Part shown: positions 25,707 through 32,977 of the stretch, piece by piece
Numbering within the stretch: position 1 is the first letter of the stretch
Layout of the letters: every line of letters starts with the position of its first letter
Source of the DNA: UBA10908 sp964608965
GTDB taxonomy: Bacteria; Bacillota; Clostridia; Peptostreptococcales; Anaerovoracaceae
DNA length: 64,000 bases
NCBI GenBank assembly: GCA_964608965.1
Contig: CAZSPZ010000008.1
Location: 1 to 64,000 of the forward strand
Direction of reading: 5' to 3'
Position numbers and translations under genes: made by a program
The notes under the pieces: model-generated
The model's input: the letters and a program-made list of their open reading frames with translations, nothing else
What the model was told of the DNA's origin: nothing
The model's database searches: none

Positions 25707-26840
25707 ATGCAATATGTTGAATACGGAAAAACAGGCAAAATGATTACCAGATTGGGCTTTGGCGTACTGCGCATTCCCTCTCAATTAAAAAACGGGGAAG
25801 TTGTCTACGACGAAGAAAAAAGCATACAAGTGATTAAGCATGCTATCAATTCCGGAATCAACTATTTTGACACCGCACCGGCTTACTGCAATAAATTAAG
25901 CGAAAGCATTTTAGGAAAAGCAATCAAAGGGCACAGAGAAAATCTTTTCATTTCAACAAAATTTGATACGGAAAACGGCGATTTGATGCCTCAACTGGGG
26001 AAATCACTGAAAGACCTTGGCACCGACTATATCGACTTCTATCACTTTTGGGGGATGAAGCTGGATTATTTTCTTGAGACAGGTTTAAAAAAAGGCGGCC
26101 CATTCGATCAAATGCTGGATCTTCAGAGACAAGGCGTATTGAAACATCTGGCTTTTTCGTCTCACGACAAACCCGAAAATATCATTGAAATCATCAAGCA
26201 CGCAGATGGGCATTTCGACTCGATGCTCTGTCAATATAATCTTTTAGACAGGAAGAACGAACCGGCTATAGCTTATGCGAAATCCCAAGGCATGGGCGTT
26301 TCTCTTATGGGTCCCATGGGAGGAGGAAGGCTTGGAACACCGACGGAACTGATGGAAATACTGCCGACAGGAACAAGCACGGCTTCTGCGGAAACTGCCC
26401 TTCGCTTTGTGTTTTCCAATCCAAACGTGGACATTGCGCTTTCCGGAATGAATACATTTGAAATGATCGACGAAAATATAAGAACCGCAGACAATCTTAC
26501 ACCGCTTTCGGCAGAAGAGCTCAGCCACATTGAACAACTCGTTGCCGAAAAGAAAAAACTGAGCGATCTTTACTGCACCGCATGCAACTACTGTATGCCT
26601 TGTCCCGCGGGATTAAACATCCCCGAGATATTCAAGATATACAATCATCATCGCGTATACGGAATTACCGAATATGCCCGCAAACAATATTCGCTGATCG
26701 GAATCGACCAATACATGCAGTTTAAAGATGCGGCGGCTTGCATCGAATGCGGGCTTTGCGAAGAAAAGTGCCCGCAGCAACTGAAAATTCGGGATGAACT
26801 GAAAAAAGCGCATGAAGTATTAGATAACAGCGAAGAATAG
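25707..26840 (+). CDS. Aldo/keto reductase with C-terminal 4Fe-4S ferredoxin domain
   Basis: This is a 377-residue predicted oxidoreductase of the COG1453 type. Residues about 1-270 form the TIM-barrel reductase (GFGVLRIP, then the catalytic-region motif FDTAPAYCN). The C-terminal part has Cys-rich motifs CTACNYCMPC and CIECGLCEEKCP, which should hold two 4Fe-4S clusters. The fusion suggests ferredoxin-linked rather than plain NADPH-linked reduction. GGGAGG lies six bases before the ATG. A TTG-started longer frame at 25683 is not preferred. The substrate is unknown. Confidence 0.92.
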   Translation: MQYVEYGKTGKMITRLGFGVLRIPSQLKNGEVVYDEEKSIQVIKHAINSGINYFDTAPAYCNKLSESILGKAIKGHRENLFISTKFDTENGDLMPQLGKSLKDLGTDYIDFYHFWGMKLDYFLETGLKKGGPFDQMLDLQRQGVLKHLAFSSHDKPENIIEIIKHADGHFDSMLCQYNLLDRKNEPAIAYAKSQGMGVSLMGPMGGGRLGTPTELMEILPTGTSTASAETALRFVFSNPNVDIALSGMNTFEMIDENIRTADNLTPLSAEELSHIEQLVAEKKKLSDLYCTACNYCMPCPAGLNIPEIFKIYNHHRVYGITEYARKQYSLIGIDQYMQFKDAAACIECGLCEEKCPQQLKIRDELKKAHEVLDNSEE

Positions 26841-26867
26841 TACGACGCACGGCCGATTTCCCTGTTT

Positions 26868-28127
26868 CTATTGTGGCGAAATATCCTTGCTTGCATCCAT
26901 GGCCGCAAGGTGAGCGGAAGAAAACGCAAACTGCAGATTGTATCCGCCGCTATCGCCATCGATATCGAGCACTTCGCCGGCAAAATATAACCCTGGATAT
27001 TTCTTAGACTCCAGGGTTTTTAATTGGACCTCTTCCAGGGAAATTCCGCCGGAAGTAACCATGGCAATATTATAGCCGCCCATACGATTTATAGTAAAAG
27101 CATCGTTCGTGAAAAGGCGGCCCATCTCTTTTAATTTTGCGCCGGGAATCCGGGAAAATTTTTCACCCGGATCTACACCGCAACGCCGGCAGATGGTTTC
27201 CAAAAATCTTTTAGGCATAAGCGCACTCGGTTTTGTTGGGTCCGGGTTCAAGTAAGCAGATAAGACGGATAACAATGTTTTAGGACTCCCTTGTCCAAGG
27301 GCAGTCATTTCTTTATAAAAACCCTCTGCCGTTTTATCCGGAATATAGTTCATCGCCAAATGAAGGCCCGCCTTGGCATATCGGGAAATATTTAAAATGG
27401 CAGGCCCCGAAAAACAATCGTGCGCAAGCAGAATATCGCCTCTTGTTTCCGCGATTTTCTTTTGGCCGCAAACGGACACGGCAATATCGGGAAAAGAAAT
27501 TCCCGATAAATCTTTATACGGATATTCTTCCACATAAACCGGAACCAGCGCGGGGGAAGGCGGAACGACCTCAAATCCCATTTCCGTCAAAACCGAAAAG
27601 AATTGGCCATCCGAACCTGTAGTCGGATAAGAACAGCCGCCTGTCGTCACAATTAATTTAGCTGCCCGGTAGGCCGCCCGCTCACAGTGCACTGTGTATA
27701 TTCCCGTATTTAAATCCCTTGATAAATAGGTAACCGCCCGTCGGTATTGAATCTGAAAACCATTGCGGATGCAGGCCTTTTCCAGGACATGTACAATATC
27801 TTTGGCATTCATGGATTCCGGAAAAATCTTTCCGTCTTCCCTTTCCAGCATCGGGACCCCGCGATCTTCAAAAAACTTCATCACATCCTGATTGCTGAAT
27901 TGATAGAGCAAGGTGCGGATACAGCTGCCGTTTTTACCATAATGGGAAATAAAATCTTTTATGCTTCCACCATGCGTTACGTTGCATTGACCTCCGCCGG
28001 ACATCAAAATCTTTTGCCCGGGAGCACTGCCTTTATCTAAAATCAATCCTTTTACGGGTTTGCATAAGGACGCTCCGGCAAACAGGCCGGCAGCTCCGGC
28101 GCCTATGATAATCATGTCGTACAGCAT
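26868..28127 (-). CDS. HI0933/BaiN-family NAD(P)/FAD-dependent oxidoreductase
   Basis: This is a 419-residue flavoprotein. The N-terminal FAD-binding motif is DMIIIGAGAAGLFAG, followed by SGGGQCNVTH, which is characteristic of this family. The C-terminus has the FAD-closing motif GLYFAGEVLDIDGDSGGYNLQFAFSS. Family member BaiN of Clostridium scindens acts in bile-acid 7-dehydroxylation, but most members are of unknown function, so no role is assigned. The ATG at 28127 has AAAGG at eight bases; the upstream GTG at 28136 lies almost on that site. Confidence 0.93.
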   Translation of the reverse strand: MLYDMIIIGAGAAGLFAGASLCKPVKGLILDKGSAPGQKILMSGGGQCNVTHGGSIKDFISHYGKNGSCIRTLLYQFSNQDVMKFFEDRGVPMLEREDGKIFPESMNAKDIVHVLEKACIRNGFQIQYRRAVTYLSRDLNTGIYTVHCERAAYRAAKLIVTTGGCSYPTTGSDGQFFSVLTEMGFEVVPPSPALVPVYVEEYPYKDLSGISFPDIAVSVCGQKKIAETRGDILLAHDCFSGPAILNISRYAKAGLHLAMNYIPDKTAEGFYKEMTALGQGSPKTLLSVLSAYLNPDPTKPSALMPKRFLETICRRCGVDPGEKFSRIPGAKLKEMGRLFTNDAFTINRMGGYNIAMVTSGGISLEEVQLKTLESKKYPGLYFAGEVLDIDGDSGGYNLQFAFSSAHLAAMDASKDISPQ

Positions 28128-28260
28128 GGGATACACCTTTCAACGGACACTCGAAGTAAAAACAATCTTCCTATTTTTTTATTTTACCATGAGAAAGACA
28201 TAAAAGGATGTTTCTTTCATGCGGACAAACTTTTGCGCCTTTTATTGCATAAAGAAACAG

Positions 28261-28289
28261 TTGCATATTGCAATTATTTTTATTACACT
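28261..28289 (+). promoter_or_regulatory. Promoter with overlapping palindrome for the MarR-methyltransferase operon
   Basis: TTGCAT (28261-28266), 17 bases and TACACT (28284-28289) form a promoter. The -35 box is inside the palindrome TTGCA-TAT-TGCAA (28261-28273), a likely MarR operator for autoregulation. Confidence 0.65.
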
Positions 28290-28312
28290 CATTTTCGAGA
28301 GGGAGGTGCAGC

Positions 28313-28735
28313 ATGAATCATTCAAAAGAACTTCGGGAACAGACCCGAAAAATCGAAGGAAATTTACGAAAGTTAAATTCCTCGGGCATGTGCAGTGAGA
28401 AAATTACATTAACCCAATGCCACGCCCTGGTAGAAATCGGACGCATGGAAACTACGTCGCTTAAAGATTTAGCCGAAAAGTTGGATCTGGACACAAGCAC
28501 CGTCAGTAAAACCGTCGAAAATCTTGTCCGAAGAAATCTCATTTCAAGAGAACAGTTGCCCGGCAATCGGCGAATGGTGTCCATACGGTTAACGAACGAA
28601 GGTATTGAGATGTTCCGCCGCATCGAAGAGGATATGACGCTTCGCTTTGAAAAAATCTGCGCCCGCATCACCGACGACGAGATGGAATGGGTACTGAAAG
28701 CCCTGAATATTTATAATCGCGCATTGGAGGGTTAA
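28313..28735 (+). CDS. MarR-family transcriptional regulator
   Basis: This is a 140-residue winged-helix regulator. The recognition region is LKDLAEKLDLDTSTVSKTVENLVRRNLI, followed by the wing REQLPGNRRMVSIRLT. Two cysteines (in MCSEKITLTQC) sit before the DNA-binding domain, in a position where MarR proteins sense small molecules or oxidation. GGGAGG precedes the ATG; an upstream frame to 28268 is rejected. It is followed after two bases by a methyltransferase gene and probably controls that operon. Confidence 0.93.
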   Translation: MNHSKELREQTRKIEGNLRKLNSSGMCSEKITLTQCHALVEIGRMETTSLKDLAEKLDLDTSTVSKTVENLVRRNLISREQLPGNRRMVSIRLTNEGIEMFRRIEEDMTLRFEKICARITDDEMEWVLKALNIYNRALEG

Positions 28736-28737
28736 AA

Positions 28738-29376
28738 ATGATATTAAGTAAAGAATATTTTGATTTAATTGCTGAAAAATGGGACAGCATGCAGCAAAGC
28801 TTTTTTTCGGAAGATGTAAGAAACTTTGCCTACCGGCTCGCGGAAATTAAAGAAGGAAAAATTGCCGCGGATATCGGCGCAGGCACAGGATTTGTGACCC
28901 ATGGCTTATTGCAGGCCGGACTTCGCGTGCTTGCGGTAGACCAATCCCCGGAGATGCTGACTTTGTTAAAAACCAAATATGCCGGCTGCAGCGAGCTCGA
29001 ATGTCTGGAAGGCGACAGCGACGCACTGCCGATAGAGGATCATTCTGTCGATTATGTCTTTGCAAATATGTTTCTCCACCATGTGGCGAACCCTCTTGTT
29101 GCAATAAGGGAAATGTACCGAATTTTAAAGCCTGGCGGGCGCGTTGTGATTACAGATTTGGACAAACACGAATTTACAGAGCTGCAAACCGAGCAACATG
29201 ACGTATGGTTGGGCTTCGACCGGGACGATATTTTACAGTGGTTTAGAGCCGCAGGCTTCCTCTCTCCCTCGACTCACTGTGTAGGAAGCAATTGTTCCAC
29301 GGAATCGCATGACAACTGTTGTTGCGATCAGAAGAAAATATCAATCTCAATCTTTGCCGCATTAGGTGAAAAATAA
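28738..29376 (+). CDS. SAM-dependent methyltransferase with Cys-rich C-terminal tail
   Basis: This is a 212-residue class I methyltransferase. SAM-binding motif I is AADIGAGTGFVTHGLLQAG, and VDYVFANMFLHHVANP and KPGGRVVITDLD follow. The last 32 residues contain five cysteines (181, 186, 194-196), including a CCC run, and a His. Similar Cys sets bind arsenite or other soft metals in ArsM-type enzymes, so a metalloid or thiol substrate is possible, but this is inference. It is cotranscribed with the MarR gene. Confidence 0.88.
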   Translation: MILSKEYFDLIAEKWDSMQQSFFSEDVRNFAYRLAEIKEGKIAADIGAGTGFVTHGLLQAGLRVLAVDQSPEMLTLLKTKYAGCSELECLEGDSDALPIEDHSVDYVFANMFLHHVANPLVAIREMYRILKPGGRVVITDLDKHEFTELQTEQHDVWLGFDRDDILQWFRAAGFLSPSTHCVGSNCSTESHDNCCCDQKKISISIFAALGEK

Positions 29377-29433
29377 GGGACAAGGGTGTATAATTACTCT
29401 GAAGTTACAGCACGGCTACAGAGGAGGTTTATC

Positions 29434-30960
29434 ATGTCTTATTCACCATCGCTCGGATCGGCTTTTAACGACACAAAAACCCGAAGCAAACATATCAGTT
29501 CCCAATCGGGTATGTGTTCGTTCTGCACGGAGGAGTGCGACGGCACCTGCGAAATAGGTATTTCGGCAGCGCTTGGGGCAAAGGCTGTATATCCTACCAA
29601 TACCGGCAACAATCAGGTGGCATCGGAAAAAAATTATCCGGTGGATTATTCTCATTTCAACATAAACGGCCGGGTGTTCGGCGCCCATGGCTGCGAAGCC
29701 GATATGGAAAAGGCGACGATTTTTAACGTTAAAATGGGACACCGGTACGGTACATTAAATCCGATAAAACAGACGATGCCGATTATACTTCCGGCTCTGA
29801 TAAAACTTAACTGGCAGGATTATTTCGGCGGCGCGGCCATGGCAGGCGTCTCCTGCGTAATCGGCGAAGGAGCTCAAAGCAAAGACCCTAATCTAAAAAT
29901 GAAAGACGGAAAAATCGAAGAATTTAACATGTTGAACGACATGTTGGACGCCTTTCGTAAATATGACAGAGGTTACGGACAGATTATATTGCAGTGCAAT
30001 ATAGAAGACGATGCCAAAGGCCTGGCTGAATACGCGATTACAAAATGCGGCGCCACGGCCATCGAATTCAAGTTCGGACAGTCGGCCAAAGGCACCCAGC
30101 CGGTGATCGCCGTGCCTGATTACGAGGCGGCACTTAAAGCAAAAGCTTCCGGAGCAATCGTACATCCTGATCCGGAAGATCCGGAAATCAAGGCAAAGCA
30201 GGCAGACGGCTGCTGTCCTAATTTTTATATTTATGCCAGGCTTCCCATGTGGACGGAAGATTACCTGATTCCCCATATCGACGCGCTGCGGGATATGGGC
30301 CTGGAAGACGTCTACTTCAAAATGGCAGGCTACGACCCCGAAGACATTCAGCGGGTACTGCGCATGGCTTCGCAGGCTCGCGTGGATATGGTAACGTTTG
30401 ACGGAGCAGGCGGCGGTTCGGGTTACAGCCCTTGCCGGATGATGAACGAATGGGGCCTGCCGCCCATTATGCTGGAAGCACTGCTTGTACCGATATGCGA
30501 TAAGCTTAAAGAAGAAGGTTTTGAAATTCCCGCTATTGCCATTACCGGCGGATTTTCGATGGAAGACCAGGTATTTAAAGCCTTGGCACTCGGCGCCCCA
30601 TACATCACCCACGTCGGACTTTGCCGTGCGGCTATGGCGGCCGCCACCAGCGCAAAGACCATGGGAGAAATGATCAAGGCCGGAAATGTTCCGGCGCATT
30701 TGAAAAAATATGGATCCACTGTAGGAGAAATTTTTAAAGACCTTCCGGATCTGAGAGCTCTTTATGGAAAAGAGGCAGACGAATTTTCCACCGGCGCTAT
30801 CGGTGTTTACTCTTATTTAAACCGCATCGATCGGGGGCTCCGCCATTTTTGCGCCTTGAACCGCAAGTTCGATGTAAAACTCCTGAACAGGAGCGATCTT
30901 ATCCCTCTGACAGCAGATGCCTACGACATTTTGGCAATGGCAGAAGACACCATGATTTAA
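29434..30960 (+). CDS. FMN-binding glutamate-synthase-family protein (stand-alone, short)
   Basis: This 508-residue protein matches the FMN/synthase domain of glutamate synthase alone, not the full enzyme of about 1500 residues. It has the domain motif VTFDGAGGGSGYSP and ITGGFSMEDQVFKALALGA. The N-terminus carries a four-cysteine motif CSFCTEECDGTC (Cys 28, 31, 35, 39) that could hold an FeS cluster. No glutaminase domain is present. GAGGAGG precedes the ATG at 29434. It is followed after 19 bases by a sugar-kinase gene similar to fructoselysine 6-kinase, so the two probably share a pathway. Confidence 0.88.
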   Translation: MSYSPSLGSAFNDTKTRSKHISSQSGMCSFCTEECDGTCEIGISAALGAKAVYPTNTGNNQVASEKNYPVDYSHFNINGRVFGAHGCEADMEKATIFNVKMGHRYGTLNPIKQTMPIILPALIKLNWQDYFGGAAMAGVSCVIGEGAQSKDPNLKMKDGKIEEFNMLNDMLDAFRKYDRGYGQIILQCNIEDDAKGLAEYAITKCGATAIEFKFGQSAKGTQPVIAVPDYEAALKAKASGAIVHPDPEDPEIKAKQADGCCPNFYIYARLPMWTEDYLIPHIDALRDMGLEDVYFKMAGYDPEDIQRVLRMASQARVDMVTFDGAGGGSGYSPCRMMNEWGLPPIMLEALLVPICDKLKEEGFEIPAIAITGGFSMEDQVFKALALGAPYITHVGLCRAAMAAATSAKTMGEMIKAGNVPAHLKKYGSTVGEIFKDLPDLRALYGKEADEFSTGAIGVYSYLNRIDRGLRHFCALNRKFDVKLLNRSDLIPLTADAYDILAMAEDTMI

Positions 30961-30979
30961 GGCAACAGGAGTCGGAAAT

Positions 30980-31765
30980 ATGATGAAATTAGCAACCGTC
31001 GGAGATAACTGCATCGATTATTACGCAAAACAAAATAAAATGTTCCCCGGAGGAAATTCCGTCAACGTGGCGGTGTATGCCGCACGACTGGGTCTGGGTT
31101 CTTCTTATACGGGAGCTGTGGGAAACGATGAATACGGCAGATTTATGCAGCATGCATTGCAGGAAAAAGGCGTGGATTTTTCTCACCTTTATGTGCTTGC
31201 CGGCAAAACTGCGGTCACGCAGGTGGAATTGGTCAACGGAGAAAGAGTCTTTGGAGACTACGACGAGGGAGTGCTCGGAGATTACAAAATAAGCGACGAG
31301 GATGTGGATTTCTTTTGCGGTCACGACCTTCTGCATACCGCATTGTGGGGAAATGCGGAAAATGACCTGAAAAGAATAAAAGAACGAGGATTGCCCATCG
31401 CTTTTGATTTTGCCACGGCAAAAGATGGAGCGGTCATGGAAACAGCCCTTCCCTCCGTCGATTACGCATTTTTTTCCAGAGAGATCGAAAGCCCCGAATT
31501 ACGGGAGTTTATGCAGGCCGTCTTTAAAAAAGGACCTCGTCTGGTTGTCGCAACACTGGGAGAAAACGGCAGCATCGCATACGATGGCACCGAGTTTTAC
31601 AGATACGGCATCATCCCTACCGACGTTGTGGATTCCATGGGTGCCGGAGATTCTTACATCGCGGGCTTTTGCAAAGGAATTATCGAAAAGCTAACCATAC
31701 CCGAATGCATGCGCATGGGCAGTGAATGTGCAGCACAGACGCTGCAATACATGGGCGCATGGTAA
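30980..31765 (+). CDS. PfkB-family sugar kinase, fructoselysine 6-kinase-like
   Basis: This is a 261-residue kinase of the ribokinase/PfkB fold. The N-terminal sugar-binding region is DNCIDYY...FPGGNSVNVAVYAARLG. The catalytic motif DSMGAGDSYIAGF places the base Asp near residue 222. The short length and the DNCIDYY start match FrlD, which phosphorylates fructoselysine. The usual partner deglycase FrlB and a transporter are not in the window; a glutamate-synthase-like gene is there instead. So the sugar or amine substrate may differ from that of E. coli FrlD. Confidence 0.8.
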   Translation: MMKLATVGDNCIDYYAKQNKMFPGGNSVNVAVYAARLGLGSSYTGAVGNDEYGRFMQHALQEKGVDFSHLYVLAGKTAVTQVELVNGERVFGDYDEGVLGDYKISDEDVDFFCGHDLLHTALWGNAENDLKRIKERGLPIAFDFATAKDGAVMETALPSVDYAFFSREIESPELREFMQAVFKKGPRLVVATLGENGSIAYDGTEFYRYGIIPTDVVDSMGAGDSYIAGFCKGIIEKLTIPECMRMGSECAAQTLQYMGAW

Positions 31766-31801
31766 GATAAAAAAGAATGAACGTACAGTAAACGCAACGA
31801 G

Positions 31802-31828
31802 AGCGGGACGGGCAGCCGGCCCGCTTTT
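31802..31828 (+). terminator. Hairpin between the kinase gene and sbcD
   Basis: AGCGGG pairs with CCCGCT (31802-31807 with 31820-31825) and is followed by TTTT. The sbcD ribosome-binding site follows at once. Confidence 0.65.
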
Positions 31829-31840
31829 GAAAGGATGAGC

Positions 31841-32977
31841 ATGAAACTTCTTCACCTTGCAGATCTTCATATCGGAAAGCGCGTCAATGAGTTTTCCATG
31901 TTGGAAGATCAAAGATATATCTTGATTAAAATCCTCAATATAACAGAAGAAGAGCAACCCGGCGCCATACTTATTTCGGGCGACATCTACGACAAATCCG
32001 TTCCTTCGGCTGAAGCGGTAACCCTTTTCGATGATTTCTTGACGCGCCTTTCAAAAAAAGGTGCGCCGATTTTTATTATTGGGGGGAACCACGACTCTCA
32101 GGAAAGGCTTTCGTTCGGCGCAGAGCTGTTGCGGGACAGCCGGGTCTATCTGGCGCCGGCATTCAACGGGTCGGTGGCGCCGGTCGTGCTGAGCGATGAG
32201 TACGGCGAGCTGTCGATTTACATGCTTCCTTTCGTTAAGCCTGCCTTTGTGCGCAGCGCTTTTCCGGAAGAAGATATTGCAAGCTACAGCGATGGCGTAA
32301 AAACAGCCATCGACCATATGAACGTCAACCGTCTGGGGCGCAATGTGCTGCTGGCACATCAGTTCGTAACAGGCGCCCAAGGGTGCGAGTCGGAAGAAAT
32401 GGCGGTGGGCGGTCTGGACAACGTGGATGCCGCGGCTTTTGACCCGTTTGACTATGTAGCGCTGGGTCATATGCATGGCCCGCAAAACATAGGAAGGCCC
32501 ACGATAAGGTATGCAGGCTCGCCTTTAAAGTATTCTTTTTCGGAAGCCGGACATTGCAAATCCGTCTTGCTGGTAGAGATGAAAGAAAAAGGCAGCATTG
32601 AAATCCGTACGATTCCTCTGCTTCCAAAGCGAGATTTAAAGGAGATACGAGGTCTTTATAACGATCTTGTCGCTAAATCGTATTACACTTCTTTGAATAC
32701 CAAAGATTATTATCATATCACCCTGCTGGACGAAGAAGATATCATGGATGCCGTAGCAAAGCTTCGGGTGATTTACAAGAATTTAATGAAGCTGGATTAC
32801 GATAATGCACGCACCCGACACAATCAGAATATACAGGGACCCGGCGCAATAGAAAAAAAGTCACCCTTAGTGTTGTTCGGCGAATTTTACGAACTGCAAA
32901 ACAATAAACCGATGAGCCCGGAACAAGTCGAACTTTCAAAAGAAATCATGGAAGAAATCTGGGAGGGACAACTGTGA
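31841..32977 (+). CDS. sbcD: Exonuclease SbcCD, nuclease subunit SbcD
   Basis: This is the Mre11-like nuclease that with SbcC cuts DNA hairpins and protein-blocked ends. It has 378 residues. Metal-binding motifs are HLADLHIG, SGDIYD, GGNHDS, LLAHQF and GHMHG. GAAAGGA precedes the ATG at 31841; the in-frame ATG two codons earlier overlaps that site. Its TGA overlaps the sbcC GTG start, so the subunits are coupled. Confidence 0.96.
   Translation: MKLLHLADLHIGKRVNEFSMLEDQRYILIKILNITEEEQPGAILISGDIYDKSVPSAEAVTLFDDFLTRLSKKGAPIFIIGGNHDSQERLSFGAELLRDSRVYLAPAFNGSVAPVVLSDEYGELSIYMLPFVKPAFVRSAFPEEDIASYSDGVKTAIDHMNVNRLGRNVLLAHQFVTGAQGCESEEMAVGGLDNVDAAAFDPFDYVALGHMHGPQNIGRPTIRYAGSPLKYSFSEAGHCKSVLLVEMKEKGSIEIRTIPLLPKRDLKEIRGLYNDLVAKSYYTSLNTKDYYHITLLDEEDIMDAVAKLRVIYKNLMKLDYDNARTRHNQNIQGPGAIEKKSPLVLFGEFYELQNNKPMSPEQVELSKEIMEEIWEGQL

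Noticed and set aside
29893..30699. 268-codon minus-strand frame inside the glutamate-synthase-like gene
   Set aside because: The plus-strand frame has conserved motifs and a strong ribosome-binding site; the reverse frame resembles nothing.
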